NCBI GenBank assembly: GCA_024638885.1
Contig: JAHEJL010000004.1
Coordinates: 1 to 64,000 of the forward strand
Direction: 5' to 3'
Origin: Coraliomargarita sp.
Lineage (GTDB): Bacteria; Verrucomicrobiota; Verrucomicrobiia; Opitutales; UBA953
Length of the DNA: 64,000 nucleotides
Shown: positions 48,180 to 55,880 of the stretch, in pieces
How the letters are laid out: each line of letters starts with the position of its first letter
How positions within the stretch are numbered: position 1 is the stretch's first letter
Program-made: the position numbers and the translations under genes
Notes under the pieces: model-generated
Database searches by the model: none
The model's input: only the letters and a program-made list of their open reading frames with translations
Told to the model about the DNA's origin: nothing

Positions 48180-49223
48180 TTATGCGGCGGGGGCGAAACG
48201 GGAGAGATTACACTCAGGACGGAGAGCCGTGCCCTCGCATAGGTAGGCGGCCATCTCGTCGGCCATCAGCGGAGCCCAGACGGTGCCACGCGGACCAAGG
48301 CCGCCGAACAGGTGCGTGTGCGCCTGCTGCGGGTGCGTGCCCATGAACGGATGGTTGTCCGAGGTACACGGGCGGACGCCGGCGATATGCGCGGCGACCT
48401 CGACCTGCACCTCCTCCGCGAAGTAGCTGCGGAAGCGGCGGATCAGCTTCTCCTTCTGCGGCTCCGTGGGGGTCTCGTCCAGCTGGTCCCACTGCCAGTT
48501 GGTGCCGGTACGCCAGACGCCCTGCCCCAGCGGCAAGGCCCAGCCTTCGCGGTTCAGGATGAAAGGCTTGTCCGCGACGGAGGCGCGTAGCGTCAGGGCT
48601 TCGCCCTTCGCCGGCTGCCACGGGAGATACTTGAACGGGCCGCGCTGGGCGGACTTATAGCCGTCGCAGTAGACGATGGCGCCGGCTCGGACCTGACCCC
48701 AGACGACGCCTTCGGCGGAGGCCGTCACGTCGGCCGGATCGAAAGTCGCTTCGGTGAGGCTGCCCGCGGCGACCAGTTCCGCCCGGACGTCGGACAACAA
48801 CTTCGGCAGGTCGACCCACGCGCCGTTCATCAAGGCGCCGCCGAACGTGTCGGTCAGCGTGGCGTCGAGTTCGCCCTGGGCGGAGGTGACGCGGGCGATG
48901 AAGGGCTGGCAGCTGGAGCACTCGGTCCGCTTCAATCCTTTGGCGCGCTGCTCGTCATCGGCGAACATGCGGTAGACCTCGGTCGGCCGGAAGACGCCCA
49001 GTTCCGTCAGGCGGGAGCGGGCGGCGGCGAAGAGTTCGGGATAGTCCTTGGTCAGCGTGAAGCGCCGGCCGGTCAGCGGGGTCATCAAGCCGGCCGCGAC
49101 CTGCGAGGAGGCCGACCGCCAACGGTCGTCGACGACATGGATCTTCCGACCGCGGCGCAGCAAGGCCTTGGCGAGCAACGAGCCCGCCAGGCCTTGGCCG
49201 ACGATCAAAAAATCAACCTGCAT
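48180..49223 (-). CDS. FAD-dependent oxidoreductase, DAO family (MnmC2-like)
   Basis: This 347-residue flavoprotein starts with the FAD-binding GQGLAGS (residues about 9-15) and contains ASSQVAAGLMTPLTG. The C-terminal GGLGPRGTVWAPLMADEMAAYL resembles the GLGSRGL...APL segment of the FAD domain of MnmC, so it may be a free-standing MnmC2-type tRNA-wobble oxidase; a DadA- or glycine-oxidase-like role is also possible. It lies about 50 bases downstream of lpoB on the same strand and may be read through from that operon. Confidence 0.8.
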   Translation of the reverse strand: MQVDFLIVGQGLAGSLLAKALLRRGRKIHVVDDRWRSASSQVAAGLMTPLTGRRFTLTKDYPELFAAARSRLTELGVFRPTEVYRMFADDEQRAKGLKRTECSSCQPFIARVTSAQGELDATLTDTFGGALMNGAWVDLPKLLSDVRAELVAAGSLTEATFDPADVTASAEGVVWGQVRAGAIVYCDGYKSAQRGPFKYLPWQPAKGEALTLRASVADKPFILNREGWALPLGQGVWRTGTNWQWDQLDETPTEPQKEKLIRRFRSYFAEEVQVEVAAHIAGVRPCTSDNHPFMGTHPQQAHTHLFGGLGPRGTVWAPLMADEMAAYLCEGTALRPECNLSRFAPAA

Positions 49224-49274
49224 CTCCGGAGGGAGACGCAGGTCGAGCGAAGGTCAAGCGGTGGCGGCGGATTC

Positions 49275-49814
49275 TCAGAAACCGACCGCGTTCTTGCTGC
49301 CCTGCTTGGTCACGATCTTCTCTTCGGTCCAGACGGCGACGCCGCGCTTCACCTCGACCAGGGTCAGATGGAAGACGAAGGAACTCTGGCGGGTGCTGCC
49401 GGCGTTGGAGCGGTCCTCGAGGATCTTGCCCTTGAGAACGTATTCGGGCTGCGGGACGCTGGCCTTGGAGCCGGCGGCGGCGCGGGCGGCGTTGGCCGTG
49501 GCGTCGTTGTCCAGCAAGGTCACGCGACCGGCGTTGACCAGCGGGACGGTGATCTTGGACAGGAGCAAGGCGGTGTCGAAGTTGTCGGCGGTATCGTTCG
49601 TGATCTGGCCGAGCTGGAGCACCGGGGCGCCCTTCGCGAAGGACGACGAAGAGACCATCGACTGGAGCATCTGGGAGCCCGCGGTGGCGAAGTCCTGGAT
49701 GTTCACCTTGTCGAGGCTGACCACGAGCTCGCGGCCGTTGGGATCCTTGTAGGTGGCGGGCGTGCCGCAACCGACGATGAAGACGGCGCAGGCCAGGAGG
49801 GAGAGCTTGTTCAT
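49275..49814 (-). CDS. lpoB: LpoB-family penicillin-binding protein activator lipoprotein
   Basis: LpoB in E. coli is an outer-membrane lipoprotein that activates the peptidoglycan synthase PBP1b. The 179-residue protein starts at 49814 and has a lipoprotein signal with Cys16 (FIVGC). The globular domain contains LGQITNDTADNFDT and the YVLKGKILED strand, as in LpoB. It is directly downstream of the YcfL-like gene, as ycfL-lpoB are adjacent in E. coli. The matching PBP is not in the window. Confidence 0.85.
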   Translation of the reverse strand: MNKLSLLACAVFIVGCGTPATYKDPNGRELVVSLDKVNIQDFATAGSQMLQSMVSSSSFAKGAPVLQLGQITNDTADNFDTALLLSKITVPLVNAGRVTLLDNDATANAARAAAGSKASVPQPEYVLKGKILEDRSNAGSTRQSSFVFHLTLVEVKRGVAVWTEEKIVTKQGSKNAVGF

Positions 49815-49821
49815 GGGAGGA

Positions 49822-50253
49822 TTAGCGGGAGATGAGGCGGAGGCGGCACTCGGCGGACTGCGGCTTGAGCGCGGTCGCGGTGACGGTGGTGAGGGCACCG
49901 GGCTCGAGCGGGGTGATGATCCAGTTCGGCTGGCTTTCGGTCACGGTGCCGTCGGCGGCGAGCCACTCGAAGCTGACGTTGATGGTCTGGCGCAGGTAGG
50001 CGCCGTTGCGTAGGTCGAACTGCACGCGGGCGTAGCCGCCGTCGGTCTTGGACTTACGCGCGGCGAGGAGCTCGATCTTGTTGCCGATGCGGTTGTCGTT
50101 CAGCTGGGTGCTGAAACCGCCTTCGGGCTTGGTCGTCGCGTAGTTGACGGCGTCGGGCGGCGTCAGGCCGCGCTCGAGGCGATCGCCCGTCTCAAGGATC
50201 GTGGTGCAACCGGCCAGGAGGCCGAGCGAGAGGAGAGGCAGGATTTTGTTCAT
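49822..50253 (-). CDS. YcfL-family (DUF1425) lipoprotein
   Basis: This is a 143-residue lipoprotein with the lipobox Cys16 in LLAGC. It has a small beta-rich domain (ARVQFDLRNGAYLRQTINVSF, then SFEWLAADGTV), like E. coli YcfL, encoded beside lpoB. Its stop is seven bases before lpoB, and its start overlaps the upstream gene by four bases. The molecular role of YcfL is unknown; it is grouped here by context and domain pattern. Confidence 0.8.
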   Translation of the reverse strand: MNKILPLLSLGLLAGCTTILETGDRLERGLTPPDAVNYATTKPEGGFSTQLNDNRIGNKIELLAARKSKTDGGYARVQFDLRNGAYLRQTINVSFEWLAADGTVTESQPNWIITPLEPGALTTVTATALKPQSAECRLRLISR

Positions 50254-51629
50254 GGGACGAGAGGGGTGCAGCGCAGGACGACGGGTTGATTTTCCTGCGT
50301 GGACTTAAGGCTTACAAGCAGAACCTTCCCCGCGGGCAGCGTGAGGCCGGCCTCCGGATGACCGACGACCGTGAGCTTCTGGCCGGCCTTGGCCTGAAGC
50401 CGGGCGACCGAAAAGCGGGCCGGCAGGCCCGACCAGTTACGGAGGTCGGCCTTGGTGGTCCCGATGGTATAGATCGCCGTGCCGACCTTGGTGGCGATGG
50501 ACCAAAGCACGGCTCCGGTGCCTGCGTTCTGGCGATTGGCGGCCTCTTCGGCGGATTTGTTGATGAGGTAGCTGGCGGTGGCCTTGACCGCGGCGGACGT
50601 GAACGCCTGGGCCTTGATGCCCGGGAGGGCCGCCTCGAAGTGCTTGGCGATGAGCGCATCCGGACGGCTGGCGAGCGGCAAGGCCACGTCCTGCGAATCC
50701 AATTTGAGCTTCAGATTGTAATTCAGGCCGGAGGGTCGGATCGCGGGCAAAGCGACGCTGACGTAAGGGACGCGCGACGACACGACGAAGAGAGGAATGT
50801 CCACGCGTTGCTGATACCACTCCGGACACATGCCGGTCTCGGCGATGACATAGACGACCGTCCCCTGCCCTTCGCCGGCGGGACCTTCCGCCTCCTTGAG
50901 GTCCTGACGAAAGGCCTCGTTGGTTCCGTTGAGCTGCGTGGCGGCCAGCAGTTCCTTGCGCGCCTTCTCGCGGTCCGCGGCGTCCTGACCGAGGCGCAGG
51001 AAGAACATGCCCTGCAACCAATGGCTGAAGGCGTCGTCGTAGGAACCTTCCGGCGTGAGGCTCGCGAGATTCTCTTCGATCATGCCCAGGCCTTCCTTTG
51101 TCCGCGCATCCTGCGAGGCCTTGGCGACGTCATACTTATCGTCCGCCTTCGGCTTCACGTATAACTGACCCGAACCGAAGGCCTGCTGCACGAAGCGCAG
51201 GCGGGCCATCGCCACGCGGGCGCCGTTGAGGTCGCCGGTCTCGAGGCGGTTCAAGGCCTGGTAGGTCGACGCATAGATCCGGTCGGCCGGTCGCGGGCGA
51301 TAGGCCTCGGCATAACCGTTCGTGAACGCCGAGAGCGTCGCGCCGGAAACGGAGAACCCGGCGCGTTCTTCTTCGGCGCGCAAAGTGGCCTCGACCTGCT
51401 CCAGGAGCCGGGCGCTCTCCTTGAGCTTGCCCTCGGCGCGCAAGGCCGCGGCGGCCTCGAGATTCCAGACCAGCGCGTCCTTCGGCTCGTCGGCGGCGAA
51501 GTTCTGCGCGACCGCCGCGGCGGTCGTGAAATCCCCTTCCTCGACGGCCACGCGCACCCGCGGACCACGGTCGACATACGTCGCGCAGCCGGACAGGCCG
51601 AGCAGCAGGATGAGGAGGAGCGGACGCAC
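50250..51629 (-). CDS. COG3014-family lipoprotein with TPR-like region
   Basis: This is the 459-residue lipoprotein at the head of the trio (lipobox Cys15 in LGLSGCA). The N-terminal half has TPR-like helices (for example DALVWNLEAAAALRAEGKL), and the C-terminal half has beta-rich stretches around PLFVVSSRVPYVSVALPAIR. COG3014 proteins are found next to YcfL and LpoB, forming a likely envelope assembly. The start overlaps nothing upstream; the AEC transporter gene ends 49 bases before it. Function is not known. Confidence 0.8.
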   Translation of the reverse strand: MRPLLLILLLGLSGCATYVDRGPRVRVAVEEGDFTTAAAVAQNFAADEPKDALVWNLEAAAALRAEGKLKESARLLEQVEATLRAEEERAGFSVSGATLSAFTNGYAEAYRPRPADRIYASTYQALNRLETGDLNGARVAMARLRFVQQAFGSGQLYVKPKADDKYDVAKASQDARTKEGLGMIEENLASLTPEGSYDDAFSHWLQGMFFLRLGQDAADREKARKELLAATQLNGTNEAFRQDLKEAEGPAGEGQGTVVYVIAETGMCPEWYQQRVDIPLFVVSSRVPYVSVALPAIRPSGLNYNLKLKLDSQDVALPLASRPDALIAKHFEAALPGIKAQAFTSAAVKATASYLINKSAEEAANRQNAGTGAVLWSIATKVGTAIYTIGTTKADLRNWSGLPARFSVARLQAKAGQKLTVVGHPEAGLTLPAGKVLLVSLKSTQENQPVVLRCTPLVP

Positions 51630-51677
51630 GGGAAAGCCCCTGCAGACTACCCCGCCCCGCCCACAAGTAAAGGATGG

Positions 51678-52634
51678 TCAGGCCAGCTGGAGCCAGCGGG
51701 CGCCGAGGTAAAGCCACAGCGGCGTGACCAGCGGGCAACAGAGCATCGTGATGACCGAGCAACGCAGGGAGACCATGACCTCGCCCTTGAACATCTCGAC
51801 GATCAGGAAGGTGAAGATGCCGCACGGCATGGCGGCCTGCACGAGCATGACCTTACGCAGCGAGGTGTCGCCCACCAGCCAGGCGGCGGCCCCCAGGAGC
51901 AGCATCGGCATGAGCAACCAGCGGACGGCCATCACCCCGAAGGAGACCGACGCGTCCGCGGCCAGGCGGAAGTCCTTGATGATCTCATGGAGGTAGATGC
52001 CGGTGAGCAGCGTGCCGATCGGGATGGCGCACTCCCCGATCGCATGGCAGAGGTCGCTGGCGAAGACGATCGGGGCGCTCTTGCCGAAGCCGGCGAAGTT
52101 GATGGCCAGCGCGACGAAGAGCGCGACCGTCATCGGCTGGAACAGCTTCTTCAGCCCCTTGCGGAGGGATTCGCCGGACAGCATGGCCACGCCGACCGTC
52201 CAGATGGCGGCTTCGACGCCGACGTTATGCACGAGCAACACGCCGACGACGTCCTTGCCGAAGAGCGCGGCCGTGACGGGGATGCCGAGGTAGCCGAAAT
52301 TATTGACGCCGGCGGAAAAGGCGAAGGTCCGGCGGGCGGCCCCGGCCGGGACCTTGCATAACGCGCCGACCGTGGTCGCCACCGCGTAGCCGGTGACGAT
52401 CATCAGGAAACCCGCCCCGAGATACAGGAGCGCCTGCGAACCCGAGGCGATCAGCGGATTACCGCTCACGCGGGAGAAGATCATCGCCGGGAAGAAGACC
52501 CAGATGACCATGCGCATCAGCGGCTGGCGGGCATGCGGACCGACCCACCCCTGGCGGGCCATGAACCAACCGAGCAGGATCAAGAGCCCGAGACGGGTCA
52601 TGGCCAGCGCGACGTCGGCGGAGAAGACATTCAT
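51678..52634 (-). CDS. AEC-family transporter
   Basis: This 318-residue inner-membrane carrier of the auxin-efflux-carrier family has about ten TM helices. The substrate-site segment NNFGYLGIPVTAALFG near residue 110 is typical of the family. Bacterial members move malate, malonate or other small acids; the substrate here is unknown. It is the first gene on the - strand before the ssrA region. Confidence 0.88.
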   Translation of the reverse strand: MNVFSADVALAMTRLGLLILLGWFMARQGWVGPHARQPLMRMVIWVFFPAMIFSRVSGNPLIASGSQALLYLGAGFLMIVTGYAVATTVGALCKVPAGAARRTFAFSAGVNNFGYLGIPVTAALFGKDVVGVLLVHNVGVEAAIWTVGVAMLSGESLRKGLKKLFQPMTVALFVALAINFAGFGKSAPIVFASDLCHAIGECAIPIGTLLTGIYLHEIIKDFRLAADASVSFGVMAVRWLLMPMLLLGAAAWLVGDTSLRKVMLVQAAMPCGIFTFLIVEMFKGEVMVSLRCSVITMLCCPLVTPLWLYLGARWLQLA

Positions 52635-52721
52635 GGACGAGGACAGCCCACCGAGTCCGCCCCTCCTTGTGAAGAGAAAAGTGGCCTAGGTCGCCGGAAT
52701 CGCCCGGTCCCTTGACAATCC

Positions 52722-52749
52722 GGGCCGAGTGAGGATAATTAATCCCGTT
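52722..52749 (+). promoter_or_regulatory. Sigma70-type promoter of ssrA
   Basis: The -35 box TTGACA (52722-52727) is a perfect match, and the -10 box GATAAT (52744-52749) matches five of six, with a 16-base spacer. Transcription would begin near 52757, about 35 bases before the mature RNA. Confidence 0.85.
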
Positions 52750-52790
52750 CCTTCTCAGTCGGATCCCGCAAATGACCGACGTCTCATTTC

Positions 52791-53159
52791 GGGGGTGTTC
52801 CGGATTCGATTCCCGCCAAGATATCGCGACGGCATGCAGAGGGTAGTTCGTAACCTCTTAAATCCAACGGGCAGCACTATAACTGCTAAAAACACCATCA
52901 CGTTCGAGAACGACAACGTTCTCGCGCTCGCTGCCTAAGTACAGCGACGAGCCCCAGGGCGCGCCTGCAGTCCTGGATCAGCTCGGTTAACGTGGGCGAT
53001 CCCCTCCTTTAGCTGTTATCTCCGGGGTAAGTGAGAATACAGATAGGTCGCACGGGTGCTCATCCCCAAACGCGATCGAGATCAATGATGAAGCTACGCA
53101 TGTAGAAGTTACGACGTAAGGGTAGGAAGACGTGGGTTCGACTCCCACCACCTCCACCA
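52791..53159 (+). ncRNA. ssrA: Transfer-messenger RNA (tmRNA)
   Basis: tmRNA rescues stalled ribosomes by trans-translation. The one-piece RNA of about 369 bases has an acceptor stem with 5' GGGGGTG (52791) pairing with CACCTCC before the encoded ACCA end at 53159, including one G-T wobble. The T arm GTGGGTTCGACTCCCAC lies at the 3' end. The tag frame from GCT at 52885 to TAA at 52936-52938 reads AKNTITFENDNVLALAA, 17 residues ending in the degradation-type ALAA. Within it, CGAGAAC (52905-52911) pairs with GTTCTCG (52918-52924). No smpB gene is in the window. Confidence 0.97.
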
Positions 53160-53173
53160 TTCGAGAAGCAACC

Positions 53174-53204
53174 AGCCTGCGACCACCCGGTCGCAGGCTT
53201 TCGG
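53174..53204 (+). terminator. Intrinsic terminator of ssrA
   Basis: An 11-bp stem AGCCTGCGACC (53174-53184) pairs with GGTCGCAGGCT (53189-53199) around a 4-base loop, followed by TTCGG. The U-tract is weak but the stem is strong. Confidence 0.8.
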
Positions 53205-53295
53205 CGTTATGATCAAACCAAACCGCCTACCAGCAAAGCCCGCTGGGCAGCACCACGGCACCGCTCCACCTTGCCAGTCCACCCAGAGCAAACTC

Positions 53296-53799
53296 TCACT
53301 TACGCCGCCGGAACAGAAACCATGACGTTCCCAACGCTATCACGATCAATACGGCAATAATGCTCCACAGCGCTGGTGACCCTTCCCCTGAAGCCGTTGG
53401 GACTGCCCCCCTGAACTCCAATTTAGTCGGAGAAAAGATCAGGTGATACTTCTTCTCCTCAAGTTCTTTTCCGAACGATCTAGCATCAAATGCTGATGTG
53501 AGTTCGTACAAATCGCCTGACCCAATCTTCTTGATTGATATCCAGCTGTGATGTTCAGCAAAAATGACTTCGGAGAATCCTGGGGTAAGCACTAACGTCT
53601 CACCACGCTCAAGCAGTCGCGAAGATTCGCCTTCTCTAAAATAATTAACGCGCACTCCCGAGGTAAGAGCGATCCGCCCAGGCGAGAGTGTTACATTCGA
53701 AAAATATCTGCCTAAAAAAACGGACTCGAGCTCCGGCTCGGCTCCATAGATCGCCTGCACGAAGCAAAAAATGACCATTAGCGCTTTGACGTTCTTCAT
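53296..53799 (-). CDS. Lower-GC unknown exported protein with C-terminal membrane anchor
   Basis: This 167-residue protein is not recognised. From the ATG at 53799 it has a signal peptide (NVKALMVIFCFVQAIYG), a beta-rich middle, then SGEGSP, one TM helix (about 141-162) and RRRK at the end. The order signal peptide, TM and basic tail is that of a sorting-signal-type anchor, but there is no PEP or LPXTG motif. Its base composition is near 50% G+C, against about 66% around it, and it uses AT-ending codons freely. It sits beside ssrA, a common integration site, so transfer is possible. No attachment repeat of the ssrA end was found downstream. Confidence 0.6.
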   Translation of the reverse strand: MKNVKALMVIFCFVQAIYGAEPELESVFLGRYFSNVTLSPGRIALTSGVRVNYFREGESSRLLERGETLVLTPGFSEVIFAEHHSWISIKKIGSGDLYELTSAFDARSFGKELEEKKYHLIFSPTKLEFRGAVPTASGEGSPALWSIIAVLIVIALGTSWFLFRRRK

Positions 53800-54029
53800 G
53801 GAGGTATGGCTTGGCTCAAAACGCGGGGTAAGGCGTCCTGCAAATAGGCTGTCAGCCAAAACCCGTGGCTTCGAGCGAAATGATGGGGCGGACAGTCCAA
53901 GAAAGGCCTGAGCCAACCACTCAAACACCCCGGCTACACAATCGTAAGCACACGGAGCCTAAGAAGGATTCCTTTATATGGTGACCGAGGCGAAGCCTCT
54001 GCCCCCAAAGGGCGCCGGAGCGACCTGGC
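53800..54029. other. Non-coding gap between the low-GC gene and the methyltransferase gene
   Basis: Nothing gene-like was recognised here. An upstream in-frame start for the low-GC gene at 53928 exists but would remove the signal peptide from the N-terminus. Confidence 0.5.
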
Positions 54030-55562
54030 TTAGCGCTTCCGGTAGACCTCGAGGCGGCAGTCGTAACCGCCGAGGTCGACGGTGCGGCTGGATTCCAGAC
54101 GCAAGGTCGGGTCGACGGACGACAGACGCAGCGGGTTCACGAAGACCAGGCGGCCATTGGGACGCAGGACTTCCGAAGCGATCTTGAAGAGGTCGGTGAA
54201 CAGCCCGTGCATGTTCGGGACGCGCACACGACGGCCCAACGGCGGATTCGAGATCACGAGCGAAACCTTGCCGCGGTCGAGTTCCGGGATGCGGATGATG
54301 TCACGGAAATCGCAGGCGTGGAACGCGGCCTTGGTGCCCGGCAGTTTGGCGGCCTTGAAGTTGGCTTCGGCGATGGCGATCGCGGCCGGGTCGATGTCGG
54401 TGCCGACCACCTGCCCCACCCCGCCGGCCAAGGCCGACTCGATGAGTTCCAGGCCGGAGCCGCAGAACGGATCCCAGACGATCTCCTTCTCCTGGCGTCC
54501 GGCCACGCGCACGAGGCAGGCCGCCAGCGGCGGGTGCGAGGCGGCGTTGACGGCGTCGGTACGGTAATAGAGGCGCGGGTTCGGCGAGATGCGCGGGCGC
54601 AGTTCCACGAGGGCGCTGCGTTCGTCGAAGTGCACGTCGACGGACCACGGGGATTCGCGGGCGTCGTTGAGCACGCGCGGATTCAGCGTGAAGGCCTTCT
54701 TCGTGACCTTGGCCACGGCCTCGTCGTGATTGCCCTCGGCCATCATGCTGAGGCGGTAACGGGCCGCGCCCTGCGTGAGCGACAGCATCAGCTTCTCGGC
54801 GAGCGGCGAGGCGATGGCCTTCGCCAGGACGTCGAGCGCCTCGGCCGAACCAGGCTGGCGGATGAACGCGAGGAAGAAGGCCGCGGTGTCGAAGCAGCGC
54901 AGCTGGTAGAGCTCGCCGAGCGTGAAGGCGTCCTTCGGTTCGACCACCACGAAACAGCCGCGGACCTCGACCACGCGGAACTTGCCGCCGCGGCCTTCGT
55001 CTTCGCGCACCTCGTCGGCCACGATGGACTCGAGGCCCTTGCGGCAACGCAGGTGCAGGCGCAGGCCCGGCTGCTTCGGGACGACGGCGTCGAGGCGCAC
55101 GTTGCTCGGGCCTTCCTGACGGGCCACGCTCGCGCGGACCTTCTGCTCGTCGATGAGCTTCTCGCCGGAACCCGCGACCGCCTTGAGGGTCGCGGCGCCG
55201 CCGATCTTCTCGAGGGCGGAGGCCACCTTCTTCTTCTCCCGGTCGACCTCGGTGGTCTTAAGGATGTCGATCAGCTTGCGCTCGGACTCCTCGTCGCCCC
55301 CCAGCTTCGGGATGGCGGCGGTGGCGTAGCGGCGGATCTTCTCGGAAGGGTCCTGCAGGAGGCCGATCATCCAGGCCTTCACGGCCGCCTTCATCTCCGG
55401 GTTGCGGGAGGTCGAGAAGACCACCCCGACGGCCCGGACCAGGGCGACCTGCTGGTTGCGCTCCTTGGGGCCGAGCTGGTCGAACTTCGGGACCTCGACG
55501 GTCCAGAGCTGGGCGGCCGGCAACTCGCGCAACTGTCGGTAAAGGTCGTTGTCGGCTTTCAT
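54030..55562 (-). CDS. HEAT-repeat/THUMP-type RNA methyltransferase (RlmL/Trm14-like)
   Basis: This is an S-adenosylmethionine-dependent methyltransferase of 510 residues, started at 55562. Residues about 30-150 look like HEAT repeats (KIRRYATAAIPKLGGDEES). A THUMP-like region follows, with RCRKGLESIVADEVRE near residue 175. The Rossmann methyltransferase has DPFCGSGLELIESA (around 380) and the base-methylation SNPPLGRR (around 450). The THUMP plus NPP(L/Y) pattern is that of the rRNA/tRNA guanine-N2 methyltransferases. The HEAT addition is unusual. Target RNA is unknown. Confidence 0.82.
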   Translation of the reverse strand: MKADNDLYRQLRELPAAQLWTVEVPKFDQLGPKERNQQVALVRAVGVVFSTSRNPEMKAAVKAWMIGLLQDPSEKIRRYATAAIPKLGGDEESERKLIDILKTTEVDREKKKVASALEKIGGAATLKAVAGSGEKLIDEQKVRASVARQEGPSNVRLDAVVPKQPGLRLHLRCRKGLESIVADEVREDEGRGGKFRVVEVRGCFVVVEPKDAFTLGELYQLRCFDTAAFFLAFIRQPGSAEALDVLAKAIASPLAEKLMLSLTQGAARYRLSMMAEGNHDEAVAKVTKKAFTLNPRVLNDARESPWSVDVHFDERSALVELRPRISPNPRLYYRTDAVNAASHPPLAACLVRVAGRQEKEIVWDPFCGSGLELIESALAGGVGQVVGTDIDPAAIAIAEANFKAAKLPGTKAAFHACDFRDIIRIPELDRGKVSLVISNPPLGRRVRVPNMHGLFTDLFKIASEVLRPNGRLVFVNPLRLSSVDPTLRLESSRTVDLGGYDCRLEVYRKR

Positions 55563-55880
55563 GGCTTGGGTAGTCGGGCGGGCGGACGGCAAAGTCAAGG
55601 GAGACGCAGGCCGCCCGAGCAAGGCGACAGAGGGCGGAGTTCGGTCGCGACGTGTCGCACTTTGGGCTTTTTCCTAACAAAATTAACCAAAAGACGGCGA
55701 GCGATTGTCGACCTGAGAAGTTGGCACGAAAACCCGGCTCCGCCCCCCTTCGGCCAATCCATAAGTTGCCTTTGACAGGGGGGAATTATTGCCCACTAGA
55801 TTTAACCGTCTTGCGGTCTCCGCCAAGGCACCCGGCGGCTCAGCCGCCAGCCCATCCGACCACTTTTGCCCACACCAGAA
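55563..55880. other. Non-coding upstream region of gltB
   Basis: About 320 bases hold no convincing gene. An AT-rich stretch near 55668-55690, a candidate promoter at 55772-55802 and a short GGCGGC-TCA-GCCGCC hairpin at 55834-55848 in the leader are present. Confidence 0.6.
55772..55802 (+). promoter_or_regulatory. Candidate promoter of gltBD
   Basis: A consensus -35 TTGACA (55772-55777) is followed by a weak -10 TAGATT (55797-55802) at a long 19-base spacing, about 80 bases before the gltB start. Confidence 0.4.

Noticed and set aside
52729..52938. Open frame of 69 codons over ssrA
   Set aside because: Only its last 17 codons are real, as the tmRNA tag; the rest is RNA structure.
53109..53291. 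Short - strand frame ending WWESNPRLPTLTS
   Set aside because: This is the familiar false protein read from the reverse of a tRNA-like 3' end, here the ssrA end.
52791..53960. Genomic island with ssrA attachment sites
   Set aside because: No repeat of the ssrA 3' end and no integrase were found; only one low-GC gene is present.
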